From a virus: a stretch of DNA of 64,000 bases. Within the stretch, counting starts at the first letter, position 1. Each line of letters begins with the position of its first letter. The stretch lies in the IMG/VR virus record IMGVR_UViG_3300017963_000021, positions 1 to 64,000 of that record, one strand, 5' to 3'. The position numbers and the translations under genes are program-made. This document shows, piece by piece, positions 10,601 through 17,454 of this stretch. Under the pieces are notes generated by a model. The model was not told the DNA's origin. It saw only the letters and a list, made by a program, of their open reading frames with translations, and did not search any database.

Positions 10601-11037
10601 AGTTTATTCAAGACGACATTGAACATCTGGATACGCAGATTTTCTACAAGGGCGTAACAGTCGGCAACTACATCCAGAACGCGAACCCGCTTGTGTTTAC
10701 GAACACAGGTCGAAACATGATGCCGCGCGCTCCCGTTGTTATTCGCGGAACACGCGACAGTAATAACCAAGTGAACTTCACATGGGTGCCGGTGTCGCGA
10801 AATGAAAACACGCCGACGTATGTGTACGTGTCGTCCGACCCGGACAACTACGAAATTGATTTCTACGACAGCGCCAGTACCCTGTTGCGAACGGCGAGTG
10901 CAACAGAAGCAAGCGTCGCGTATGCTTCTGCAGATCGTGTCGCAGACGGTGCGAGCGCGAACGAACTTATAACCTGCAACATTTTCCAGATTTCAGACAC
11001 AGTCGGGCGCGGTTTCCCCGGCATCGGACAGGTGTAA
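7696..11037 (+). CDS. Large tail tip / host-specificity protein (GTA gp15-like)
   Basis: 1113 residues. The N-terminus has a glycine/alanine-rich hydrophobic stretch (about 1-35), then PIPIVYGTVRTSTTLMWWSG, common at the start of tip proteins of this class. Residues about 640-790 (EERDDLVITRTGELELPREVSV and on) match the Phage-tail_3-like region. A fibronectin-like segment with PVVIRGTRDSNNQVNFTWVP lies near residue 1010. Residues about 215-560 are an insert with different codon use and lower GC: line 8821-8880 has 22 G/C of 60, against 33 of 60 at 9601-9660. It contains aromatic, propeller-like repeats. The protein probably caps the tail and contacts the receptor. Confidence 0.85.
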   Translation: MSANTAASLGFGVVGAMFLGPAGFALGATLGGALFPPQLPDIKQQKLSPLNAPNASYGNPIPIVYGTVRTSTTLMWWSGRKTTKHKEESGGKGGPSQSTTYYTYSLDGAFAICEGEITGVRRIWINSRLMYDSQSAENSLNINGSNKLADAVNIYTGSETQEPSSLQESYKGTGNVPAYRGLAYIEFEDLQLEQFGNGLVNVEVEVTRAGASDSPPNILHTTESNWSGKILTSVGGLGGMVMEEGSIISMADIDVAANDDDIDVTIVRCDLQWNLLESRKYPVRMANKTSGVVFGICQNDPYFFFCGRNQEGGGGTDGYLYWFRYPGTGTGLNALGSYRVDYADYPIDQGNGPFGVDDHDLYGNNANRYKTIKCGNHYITMTEKSSGKDVMIAYKTNPYYDSPTLVFDGGIDFLENAEWNVTASAILCDAEIFPDQDNPDEYFFVVVRFDKPSDHDRSVVLMDKDLNVISSWSNADTGSRNGHMESGAVLLSTEGKFLYKNQSTSGLITLVEFDPWTSGSQWALAGTVTVNNDLSYPSILPISNRWVMTRQELVTIEAITSTSYATVADIVTDQCVRAGLASAQVDTTDLSKNVEGYLINQAITARTAIETITPVGFFDVAEVGGQLICTERGGAASKTIPQDDLAAGVNKEERDDLVITRTGELELPREVSVTYYNKNDLYEQNTQKAERLTVQGVGASHAQMPVVMDDDIGMNIADAMLYSFYSERENAEFSVGTKHIDIAPNDIVIVGDDGYRIRVSDVTNNLVGPIKVTGIVESIAAVYSTVRDTAYVSTTSEVTTFRGPTIFALVDVPMLRSVDDVFGYYVCAYGVFDSWNGANLYHSNDNTTYSEVDTFTIESDFGYVSSQVTTTTFNGTWDSSLELRVRMPSSTIVLNSDTEANVLEGANAALVGTLNGVWEVIQWVNASAVGDGEYSLTKLLRGRRGTEYAMNQHSDFPYFIPIDDQGTVKFIQDDIEHLDTQIFYKGVTVGNYIQNANPLVFTNTGRNMMPRAPVVIRGTRDSNNQVNFTWVPVSRNENTPTYVYVSSDPDNYEIDFYDSASTLLRTASATEASVAYASADRVADGASANELITCNIFQISDTVGRGFPGIGQV

Positions 11038-11040
11038 ATC

Positions 11041-11802
11041 ATGGCAACTACGACAAACCTCGAAGCGGAAAAGTGGACAGCGAACCAGTCGCAGCCGGAA
11101 GTCACGGTGAACGAAACGTTCGACGTATTCGACGCTGCCATCACCGGGACATTGACGCACAATATGTCGTCCGATGCGAACTACTCGCTGATCATCACAG
11201 GGGACAAGCCGCAGGAATGGATGTACGACAAGATCCGCATCACGGATTCGGCTGCGCATCTGACAACGCAGCGCAGCATCTTCGTCCCGACTAACGAAAA
11301 GCACTACGTCGCGCAGAACAACGCGGCACAGCCACTGCTGTTCGAGACATCCGCCGGCAACGGTGTCATCGTTGAACCGGGGCGAACGGTTCGACTGCGA
11401 TGTGACGGCACCGACGTGGTGAGCGACGAAAGCTACCTGCACGCCGGCAGCGAGTTCCGGGGCTACACGGAAACAGTCGTACAGGCTTCGACTACCGGCG
11501 CTGTCAGTTTGTCGTGTGCAAGCGCGAACGTATTCGACCTGACGCTGGTCGGTAACACAACGCTGTCGTTCACGGACGTCCCGTCGACATCCGGCACGAT
11601 GTTCACCGCGACAATTTTTGTCACGCAGGACGGCGGCGGCGCGAACAGCTTCGCGGTATCTGCACCGACTAGCGTGATCTACGCCAGCGGTGAAGCAAGT
11701 ACGACATCACAGGCCGGCGGCGATCGCGACATCTGGATCTTTGCGACAAAAGACGGCGGCAGTACATGGTACGGCATGGCTGGCGGGTTACAATTCCGAT
11801 GA
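11041..11802 (+). CDS. Tail-associated beta-rich protein
   Basis: 253 residues, directly after the tip protein. The N-terminus (EAEKWTANQSQPEVTVNETFDVFDAAITG) resembles minor tail proteins found behind tip genes in other phages. The remainder is beta-rich, with a C-terminal repeat-like part from about residue 130 (TTGAVSLSCASANVFDLTL, then GNTTLSFTDVPSTSGTMF) like the trimer-forming knob of fibre proteins. The stop overlaps the next start (ATGA). The role as fibre base or decoration is inferred from position only. Confidence 0.7.
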   Translation: MATTTNLEAEKWTANQSQPEVTVNETFDVFDAAITGTLTHNMSSDANYSLIITGDKPQEWMYDKIRITDSAAHLTTQRSIFVPTNEKHYVAQNNAAQPLLFETSAGNGVIVEPGRTVRLRCDGTDVVSDESYLHAGSEFRGYTETVVQASTTGAVSLSCASANVFDLTLVGNTTLSFTDVPSTSGTMFTATIFVTQDGGGANSFAVSAPTSVIYASGEASTTSQAGGDRDIWIFATKDGGSTWYGMAGGLQFR

Positions 11803-13334
11803 AAAGACAGCTTAATAGTTTTTTTCAGTCGCACGTGTTCAGTTTTATCGGCACGGGCGGCGGCATGGGCGCGGCGTACTTCCACGGCTCCCCCGGAAGT
11901 GCTGGCGCATCTTCTCCCGTCAGTAGTTACGCAAGCTATGTCCTGTTTTTAGAGCCAGCACTTTATTGGCCGATGAATGAACCGTCAGCGGCAACATCAG
12001 CGGTTGAGGTAGTGCTTGGATATAACGCCTCAGTTTTAGCGCAGGCGTCGGCTGGTTATTCTGTATTGGTATCAACAACAGGCGACACAAGCTGGAACTT
12101 TGATGGTATAAATGATGCCTTGAAAATTGAAGAGGGCAGGATTGGAAGAAATTTGAACGGCGCTGATGCAGTCACGCTGCTCATGTGGCTTGAGCTTGAC
12201 TTACTCAATACAAATGATTCGCCCTTTGTGACTTATATTGGACATGACTCAGTAAGTCGTTTTGGGTTGTCGTTCGACTGTCAATCAACAAACGTTCTCC
12301 GCTTTGGTGCGCGTAGTAGAACTGCTGACGGCCTGCAAACAATTCAGCACACAACATCGACCGGCGAGCGCAATGCGCCGCTTATGGTTGTGGGCATTGC
12401 CAACTATGCAACAGATAGAATGGCGATGTTTTTCAACGCTGAAAAGGTTGTTGCTTCAACTGCTGTGACGTTCGGAAGCTCCGTGTATTCATACGCTTCA
12501 GCCGGTCTTGTTACTGATGACTATATCGGCGCACAGCCTAACTCGTCGCGCTGGATGAATGGCCGCGCTGGTCATGTGGCGCTATTTACTCGCGCATTGA
12601 CAAGCACGGAAGTCAGGAACTTGTATTACTACGGGGTTGACGGATTCCATTATGCCTACACAAGCGCAGTGATCGCTGACTCGCCTGAATGGTATTGGCG
12701 GCTTGATGAAGGAAGTCCGGCAAGTGCCGCAGCCGACTATACCGGCAAGGCTGATGGCCAATACATAAACACCCCCACTAAGGTGTCTGCGCTTGTTAGC
12801 GCACCATTCAGGATTGTTGGCGATGCTGCATACAGATTCAGCAATGCAAGTTCGACTTATGTATCAACAACTGCTTCCGGGATACTTGGCAGCAATGCCC
12901 GTGCTATGGAGTGCATCTTTAGCTGCACCACAAGCACAGCGAGCGATGGCCCGTTAATGATGTGGGGAACAGCCGCAGCGCGAGCGCGGAATCTTCTTTA
13001 TGTCCGGTCAAACGGGAAAATACAATTTGATATTGGCAGTGGATATTTCAAAAGATGGGCGGGCGTTGTGAATGATGGCGGCAAGTATCACATTGTCTGC
13101 CAAGTTAGTTCAGGCGCAAACATAAGCACAGCGCGTCTATTCATCGATGGCGTATCTGCAACAGTATCTACCAATGGCACAAGCGGAACACTAAATACCG
13201 GCACAACCTACGATGTGCATATAGGGAGTGATGCTGCCGCGTCATGGTATCTCAATGGAACAATTGACGAGGTTGCCATATATGCCACCACGCTAACAGA
13301 GGCGCGCATAAGTAAGCACGCAGGTAAATCTTGA
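11799..13334 (+). CDS. Receptor-binding-type tail protein with two LamG/ConA-like domains
   Basis: 511 residues from the ATG at 11799, which overlaps the upstream stop as ATGA. An in-frame ATG at 11766 lies inside the upstream gene and is less likely. After a short N-terminus and a glycine-rich linker, two related beta-sandwich units follow. Each begins near LEPALYWPMNEPS or DSPEWYWRLDEGS and ends near NGRAGHVALFTRAL or NGTIDEVAIYATTL, the pattern of concanavalin/laminin-G-like domains that bind glycans. Codons shift to NNT/NNA relative to neighbours, consistent with exchange of a host-range module. Confidence 0.78.
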   Translation: MKRQLNSFFQSHVFSFIGTGGGMGAAYFHGSPGSAGASSPVSSYASYVLFLEPALYWPMNEPSAATSAVEVVLGYNASVLAQASAGYSVLVSTTGDTSWNFDGINDALKIEEGRIGRNLNGADAVTLLMWLELDLLNTNDSPFVTYIGHDSVSRFGLSFDCQSTNVLRFGARSRTADGLQTIQHTTSTGERNAPLMVVGIANYATDRMAMFFNAEKVVASTAVTFGSSVYSYASAGLVTDDYIGAQPNSSRWMNGRAGHVALFTRALTSTEVRNLYYYGVDGFHYAYTSAVIADSPEWYWRLDEGSPASAAADYTGKADGQYINTPTKVSALVSAPFRIVGDAAYRFSNASSTYVSTTASGILGSNARAMECIFSCTTSTASDGPLMMWGTAAARARNLLYVRSNGKIQFDIGSGYFKRWAGVVNDGGKYHIVCQVSSGANISTARLFIDGVSATVSTNGTSGTLNTGTTYDVHIGSDAAASWYLNGTIDEVAIYATTLTEARISKHAGKS

Positions 13335-13441
13335 TGGAAGCAAACGATACTTTTCAGGTTTTTGTGAACGGGTCGACAGCGGCGACAGCCAGTGCGAATG
13401 TAACCTACGGCACTGCGGTCTACGCATTACGACAGGGATAA
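13334..13441 (+). CDS. Small protein of 35 residues after the LamG tail gene
   Basis: The ATG overlaps the previous stop (TGATG) and the frame ends four bases before the next gene. The sequence MEANDTFQVFVNGST looks like a short beta-hairpin peptide with an alanine/threonine C-terminus. No family is recognised. It is supported only by its tight fit between two genes. Confidence 0.45.
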   Translation: MEANDTFQVFVNGSTAATASANVTYGTAVYALRQG

Positions 13442-13445
13442 CAAT

Positions 13446-13850
13446 ATGACAGATTCGAATTTAGAGCACCGGCTGTCCAGACTGGAAGCGACAGTCGAAA
13501 GTTTTGTTGACGCGGTATCGAAGCAGTTTGAACACATGAACGAGCAGCATTCGTCGATGTACACACATCTGGATGGACTGCGCGACGCGATAAACAATTC
13601 ACAGCGCACACCATGGGCGAACCTGATTGCAGCCGGCGCGCTGGTTGTGACGATCGTCGCACTGGGTGCACAGCGTTACATTCAGGATCTGGACCGCGTG
13701 CAGTATTACGGCAACAAACGCGACAACCTGATTTATGATCACATCGCTGACGGTCATCCAGAACACAACATCGACGTGTTCAATACGCACTTGCACTATT
13801 TACAAAAGCAGCTCAACGAACTGAAGGGGTACACATGCGATGCGGGATAG
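13446..13850 (+). CDS. Membrane protein of the lysis region (holin or spanin candidate)
   Basis: 134 residues. Residues 1-55 are charged and helical (HRLSRLEATVESFVDAV), a likely coiled coil. One transmembrane segment lies at about 57-75 (WANLIAAGALVVTIVALGA). The remaining 59 residues are hydrophilic. It directly precedes and overlaps the amidase gene, where holins or inner-membrane spanins usually sit. One membrane span does not fit classic class I or II holins, so an inner spanin or another membrane component remains possible. Confidence 0.6.
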   Translation: MTDSNLEHRLSRLEATVESFVDAVSKQFEHMNEQHSSMYTHLDGLRDAINNSQRTPWANLIAAGALVVTIVALGAQRYIQDLDRVQYYGNKRDNLIYDHIADGHPEHNIDVFNTHLHYLQKQLNELKGYTCDAG

Positions 13851-14301
13851 CGACATAAAATACATCGTCGTGCACTGCAGTGCGACACCGCCGCGCATGA
13901 ACATCGGCGTGAAAACTATTAACCAGTGGCACAGGGATCGCGGCTGGTCCGGTGTGGGTTATCACATCGTCATACGTAGGGACGGGACAATAGAGTTCGG
14001 TCGTCCGATGGACAAGACCGGCGCACATGCTTACGGGTATAACCGCGTAAGCTGGGGCATTTGTTTGATCGGCGGCGTCGACGCAGATGGAAAAGCGGAA
14101 GACAACTTCACTTCCGCGCAGTATTTATCTCTGGGATTGATCGTCGACGCGTTAAAAGTGCGCGTTCCAGATGCGGAGGTTTTGGGGCACCGCGATCTAT
14201 CCCCCGACATAGACGGCGACGGGGTGATTGAAAAATGGGAATGGACGAAAGAATGCCCGTGCTTCGATGCACGGCAATGGTATGCGCAGCATGTTGCGTA
14301 G
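13840..14301 (+). CDS. Endolysin: N-acetylmuramoyl-L-alanine amidase (T7 lysozyme-like)
   Basis: 153 residues, the usual size of T7-type lysozyme. The zinc ligands are H12 (VVHCSATP), H117 (VLGHRDLSPD) and C139 (ECPCFD). Y41 in VGYHIVI matches the family's conserved tyrosine. The enzyme cuts the amide bond between N-acetylmuramic acid and the stem peptide, opening the cell wall at lysis. There is no signal peptide, so export needs a holin. The start overlaps the membrane protein gene by 11 bases. Confidence 0.92.
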   Translation: MRDSDIKYIVVHCSATPPRMNIGVKTINQWHRDRGWSGVGYHIVIRRDGTIEFGRPMDKTGAHAYGYNRVSWGICLIGGVDADGKAEDNFTSAQYLSLGLIVDALKVRVPDAEVLGHRDLSPDIDGDGVIEKWEWTKECPCFDARQWYAQHVA

Positions 14302-14471
14302 CGGGTTGCAGCTTATCGCTTGAAACACACGACATTGTCGACGTGTACATTGATCGCAGTCCGATGAATGTGCCGCCGATATTTATGGACGTGCCGCCGC
14401 CGGCACTTCCGCAAATGTTCGTCCCGGATCATCGCGATGATCTGGACAAGTATCGCGAAGCACGGTTATGA
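14253..14471 (+). CDS. Small proline-rich lipoprotein (outer spanin candidate)
   Basis: 72 residues from the ATG at 14253; an alternative ATG lies at 14235. A short hydrophobic signal ends in a lipobox VAGC, followed by S. The mature part is short and proline-rich (NVPPIFMDVPPPALPQMFVP). Small size, lipobox, proline content and overlap with the amidase gene resemble Rz1-like outer-membrane spanins, which help fuse inner and outer membranes at lysis. No obvious Rz partner is present unless it is the upstream membrane protein. Confidence 0.6.
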   Translation: MPVLRCTAMVCAACCVAGCSLSLETHDIVDVYIDRSPMNVPPIFMDVPPPALPQMFVPDHRDDLDKYREARL

Positions 14472-14725
14472 ACGATGACGACGACAAGTGTCCGTGCTGT
14501 GGGCGACGGCTTCTCAACTGGCCCGACGAACGATACATCACACAGGAAGAGCGAATGCGAAATGCTGCGCGAGTTCGACAGCTGGATTCAGGCAGTCGCC
14601 ATGCGCGCGATAAAAATCTTCCCGGCAAACGTAATCGACGCAAAGAAAGACGACGCGATACAGGAATCGCGGATGGCATTTCTGAAATGCTACAGGAAGT
14701 ATCTGCAGCGAAATCTGGATGCTGA
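14468..14725 (+). CDS. Small zinc-ribbon ORF overlapping the sigma factor start
   Basis: 85 residues; its ATG overlaps the lipoprotein stop as ATGA. The N-terminus has CPCCGRRL and a protein-like run DERYITQEERMRNAARVRQL. The second half, from about 14562, is read in a different frame from the sigma-like gene and is arginine-rich, so it may be a non-coding shadow. The N-terminal part looks more credible than the same bases read in the sigma frame. Either a genuine overlapping gene or a spurious frame. Confidence 0.35.
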   Translation: MNDDDDKCPCCGRRLLNWPDERYITQEERMRNAARVRQLDSGSRHARDKNLPGKRNRRKERRRDTGIADGISEMLQEVSAAKSGC

Positions 14726-15053
14726 CGACGTCGACATTCGCTGCTTCAGTTACGCGCGCGTGCGCGGTGCAGCGATCGACTTTGTTCGGGAAAGATCCGA
14801 ACGCGACATATTATTCACAAGCGACGAAATGGTTCCGCCGACGCCGGACTTTACCAAGACGGAAGACTTGCGGATTGACTTCGAGAATATAACAAGGGAA
14901 CTACCCGAATGGCAGCGCGCGCTGTTGCGCCTGTTGTTCTTCGAGGGGTACACGCTGAAAGAGATCGGGAACTTCTGCGGCAAGTCGGAAGGCCGGATCT
15001 GTCAGATCAAGCTGGAAGTGCTGGAAACCATACGACGACGATATGAGGCATAA
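14562..15053 (+). CDS. FliA-like (sigma-28/70 family) RNA polymerase sigma factor
   Basis: 163 residues from the ATG at 14562; an in-frame ATG at 14475 gives an N-terminus that looks unrelated. Residues about 31-80 fit sigma region 2 (DAIQESRMAFL, then CFSYARVRGAAIDFVRERS), closely echoing FliA's YASIRIRGAMID. Residues about 114-153 fit region 4, with the HTH in YTLKEIGNFCGKSEGRICQI. Region 3 is short. It lies at the end of the late operon and could direct host RNA polymerase to late promoters. The target promoters are unknown. Confidence 0.82.
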   Translation: MLREFDSWIQAVAMRAIKIFPANVIDAKKDDAIQESRMAFLKCYRKYLQRNLDADDVDIRCFSYARVRGAAIDFVRERSERDILFTSDEMVPPTPDFTKTEDLRIDFENITRELPEWQRALLRLLFFEGYTLKEIGNFCGKSEGRICQIKLEVLETIRRRYEA

Positions 15054-15057
15054 CGAC

Positions 15058-15666
15058 ATGAAGACGGTACATCTTATTCACGGCTTCAACGAACGGCACA
15101 AGGTCGGCGAACCGAAGATCGCTGTCCTTCGCGACGCGATAGAAAAGGCGGGGCACATCTGTCGCGTGCATGACTACGGTCACTGGGATCTTGTCGCAAC
15201 GCGCAACAATTCAAACCTTGCGCGGCTGATCCTTCCGTCGGTCGGCATGGGCGACACGCTGGTCGGCTTCTCGAACGGCGCGGCGTTGATCGCGCATCTG
15301 TGCCGGCTGGGCGCGCCGGTGCGGCGCATTGTCCTGATACAGCCGGCGCTGGCGAAGAAGTGGAAGCCGCCGGCCAGTGTCGAACGCTGGGCGGTGTTCC
15401 ATAACGCCGGGGATCTGGCGACGGTTGCCGGCAAGCACTGGCGGCGGGTCACGGGTGTCTTGCCGTGGCGCTGGCAGCAGAAGCACCACTGGGGCGAAAT
15501 GGGGAACACCGGATTCGCCGGGACAGACGACCGGGTCGTGCAGTATGCGACCGACGTCGACAGCATCAAGGTAGCAGCAGGGGAGCTACCCAAAGTCAGC
15601 GGGCACAGTGCATGGGCGCACAAGAAAAATGCCGCATGGTGGGATTTCATCATTTCACACGTCTGA
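15058..15666 (+). CDS. Alpha/beta-hydrolase fold protein
   Basis: 202 residues; the ATG at 15058 has a GAGG motif about ten bases upstream, better than the overlapping ATG at 15043. The N-terminus KTVHLIHGFNE carries the oxyanion HG motif. GFSNGA is the G-x-S-x-G nucleophile elbow. An aspartate and the GHSAWAH histidine region near the C-terminus may complete the triad. Such folds include esterases and the LysB cell-envelope esterases of other phages. The substrate is unknown, but the position beside the lysis genes suggests an envelope or lysis role. Confidence 0.75.
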   Translation: MKTVHLIHGFNERHKVGEPKIAVLRDAIEKAGHICRVHDYGHWDLVATRNNSNLARLILPSVGMGDTLVGFSNGAALIAHLCRLGAPVRRIVLIQPALAKKWKPPASVERWAVFHNAGDLATVAGKHWRRVTGVLPWRWQQKHHWGEMGNTGFAGTDDRVVQYATDVDSIKVAAGELPKVSGHSAWAHKKNAAWWDFIISHV

Positions 15667-16102
15667 ACAGGTGCCTGTCGCCGCCTGTGAGGGGCTACGG
15701 GCGGCGATCGGGTGCTGGCTGGTATGGTTGCGTGCCCTGACGGGGTTTTGATCGGTAGCGTCCGCCACAGGGCGCGAGAGTGGAACCATATACGCGCACG
15801 ACCCTGCGCAGGTTTGACATTCATGCGGGCGTCCCGCGCGTCCCGCGTCCCATGGAGAAAATTTTTCCTAAATGTCAAAGGCCGAAAATTTTTTCGGTGC
15901 TACCTGTGATTCCGTGCTACCTTTCGTTACGAATCAAGATACTTACAAGCGATCGCAGGTGCTACCTTTTGGCAGTTTGCTGCTACCCGCTGCTACCTTT
16001 TGGGGTCTGGTATATAAATGGGGGTCGGGCCAAAGTTTTTTCTTGACCTTGAAAAAAATTTCCCCTATATATGCGCGCGCGTGCGCGGGCGCGAATTGCG
16101 AC
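15667..16102. repeat. Gene-free element A with TGCTACC repeats
   Basis: No convincing gene lies here, between the end of the plus-strand late genes and the terminator of the minus-strand operon. Five direct TGCTACC copies occur at 15898-15904, 15915-15921, 15960-15966, 15981-15987 and 15991-15997, three of them preceded by G. They are followed by a TATATAAA run, a G-run, A/T tracts and an alternating GCGCGC block at about 16073-16095. The same arrangement recurs at 53372-53555 (element B). Function is unknown; iteron-type origin, packaging or transcription control are candidates. Confidence 0.7.
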
Positions 16103-16133
16103 AAAAAGAAAGGCCGACATCGCTGCCGGCCTT
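16103..16133 (-). terminator. Rho-independent terminator of the leftward operon
   Basis: Read on the minus strand: stem AAGGCCG (complement of 16127-16133), a 10-base loop, stem CGGCCTT (16110-16116), then TCTTTTTG. It lies 49 bases beyond the last minus-strand gene. Confidence 0.85.
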
Positions 16134-16181
16134 CCGGGTGCGGGGCACCACCCCCGCGACAGGACACGACTCCTGTGCTGT

Positions 16182-16559
16182 TTACGGGCCTTTCGTCCCG
16201 CGTTTAATTTCCTGTTCCTTGCGCGCTGCGCGCATGTCCAGTGCCTTCTGCAGCGCGGCGTATATCACGTCCAGTTCCTGTCGGTTGAACACGTCCCACT
16301 TCAGGGTCCGCAGCTTGTGCACCAGATCGTCGCGATACTTTTTGCGCAGCAGGCGTTCGACGTCTTCCTGCGATGCCTTGTCGATCGTGCGTCCCGACCA
16401 GCTTGACGACGTGCCGTACTCATACCCTGTTCGCTTGACCCAGCGCGAACCGTCGTCCGTTTTCCACAGTGTCTTCGTTTCGCCGGTGATCTCTGTCAGG
16501 TAGTTACCGCCGATTCGGCGGAACACTACGACGACATCCCCTAGTTTTAATTCTTTCAT
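16182..16559 (-). CDS. Hypothetical protein, leftward operon
   Basis: 125 residues, starting at MKELKLGDVVVVFRRIGG. The start is fixed by the leader GATGACACGACA directly upstream, a variant of the leader used across this genome; an earlier in-frame start is not supported. The N-terminal half is a small beta-rich part with K/T/W residues, the C-terminal half is helical and charged (QEDVERLLRKKYRDDL). No family is recognised. It is the last gene before the terminator. Confidence 0.75.
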   Translation of the reverse strand: MKELKLGDVVVVFRRIGGNYLTEITGETKTLWKTDDGSRWVKRTGYEYGTSSSWSGRTIDKASQEDVERLLRKKYRDDLVHKLRTLKWDVFNRQELDVIYAALQKALDMRAARKEQEIKRGTKGP

Positions 16560-16593
16560 TGTCGTGTCATCTATGGGCGACCTGATCCGAAGA

Positions 16594-16923
16594 TCAGGCC
16601 GCGTTCCTTGCCGCGCGGCGGTTGCGGAAGAGTTCAAGCCGGCCTTTCTGATCACCGGCAGCGGGGCCGCAGGTATGCTGCGCAGCTTCCCACTTGTTGA
16701 AGTCGACCGCAGCCTGTACCACTTCCCGACCGATCACTTCGCGGGCGAGTGCAGCGCCGGCGTAGCGGCTGTTCTGTTCTTCCCGGTCATCGTCCAGCAC
16801 GTGTTCCATAACGAAGCCGTGCGCGTGGGTCAGCTTGTTCAGCAGGTGCTGATTGTAGTCCTTCGGGTTGCCGAAGGGATTTTCGACCCTGAACTTGTCC
16901 TGTTTGAATTCGTTTCGTGCCAT
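16594..16923 (-). CDS. Hypothetical protein, leftward operon
   Basis: 109 residues with the standard leader GAGGACACGACA before the ATG. Charged and probably helical (DYNQHLLNKLTHAHGFVMEHVL, AALAREVIGREVVQAAVDF), with an arginine/alanine-rich C-terminus. No family is recognised. Confidence 0.75.
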   Translation of the reverse strand: MARNEFKQDKFRVENPFGNPKDYNQHLLNKLTHAHGFVMEHVLDDDREEQNSRYAGAALAREVIGREVVQAAVDFNKWEAAQHTCGPAAGDQKGRLELFRNRRAARNAA

Positions 16924-16950
16924 TGTCGTGTCCTCTATGGTTGCGGTGGA

Positions 16951-17112
16951 TTACTGAACCTTGTGCCACATTTCGGCACCCCAACGGCGGAAGATGTTGT
17001 CGCGGGTGATCGCGTAGACTTCTTCGTATGCCATGGCAGCTTCTTCGTAACGACCTGCTGCCTTGTGGGCGTTGCCTTCCTGAATCTTGGCGTTGATCTC
17101 TTTGTTCGTCAT
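16951..17112 (-). CDS. Small helical protein with TPR-like repeat
   Basis: 53 residues starting at MTNKEINAKIQEGN, after leader AGGGACACGACA. The sequence AHKAAGRYEEAAMAYEEVYAI resembles one tetratricopeptide-type helix pair. A longer in-frame ORF runs through the promoter and is rejected. A promoter lies directly upstream (17149-17178). Confidence 0.7.
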   Translation of the reverse strand: MTNKEINAKIQEGNAHKAAGRYEEAAMAYEEVYAITRDNIFRRWGAEMWHKVQ

Positions 17113-17148
17113 TGTCGTGTCCCTTGTGTGTTCGTTCAGTGTAGGTTC

Positions 17149-17178
17149 ATTATGCAGGGGGTCGGGCATAAATGTCAA
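17149..17178 (-). promoter_or_regulatory. Early-type sigma70 promoter (leftward)
   Basis: Minus strand: TTGACA (complement of 17173-17178), spacer beginning TTTATGC, then CATAAT with 18 bp spacing. The transcript starts the TPR-like gene. Confidence 0.8.
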
Positions 17179-17196
17179 CCCCCTGCGGTAAAAAAT

Positions 17197-17370
17197 TTAG
17201 TAGATCTCCCCGGCGCGCGGATCTTCAGCGGAATCCCGGCAGAAATCAAGCGAAATCGCGATGCGGATGCGGACGGATTCAGCGATCGACATGCCGCGCT
17301 TGTGGCAGTTAAGTACAAGCTGGCGGTACTTGGCGGCTTCGATCTGCTCTGCGATCTGGGTGTTCGTCAT
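17197..17370 (-). CDS. Small hypothetical protein, leftward operon
   Basis: 57 residues, starting MTNTQIAEQIEAAKYRQLVL and ending GEIY. The GAGGACACGACA leader precedes the ATG. Its first residues resemble those of the neighbouring 53-residue gene (MTNKEI against MTNTQI), hinting at shared origin of the cassette start. No domain is recognised. The promoter at 17407-17435 drives it. Confidence 0.7.
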   Translation of the reverse strand: MTNTQIAEQIEAAKYRQLVLNCHKRGMSIAESVRIRIAISLDFCRDSAEDPRAGEIY

Positions 17371-17406
17371 TGTCGTGTCCTCTAAATTTCGTTGCAGTGT
17401 GTGTTC

Positions 17407-17435
17407 ACTATAAGGGCTATCGGCATATATGTCAA
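17407..17435 (-). promoter_or_regulatory. Early-type sigma70 promoter (leftward)
   Basis: Minus strand: TTGACA (complement of 17430-17435), 17 bp spacer with ATATATGC, then TATAGT. A/T tract upstream of -35 as in the other copies. Confidence 0.82.
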
Positions 17436-17454
17436 CACCTTTAGCAAAAAAATT

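Noticed and set aside
15813-15879. TTGACATTCATGC and inverted AATGTCAAA near element A, resembling cassette promoters
   Set aside because: Neither strand has a -10 box at the proper distance and no gene with the leader follows; could be a decayed copy.
15712-16207. Several plus-strand ORFs of 65-111 residues across element A
   Set aside because: They translate TGCTACC repeats and A/T tracts into low-complexity sequence, lack RBS motifs and conflict with each other; the region is better read as non-coding.
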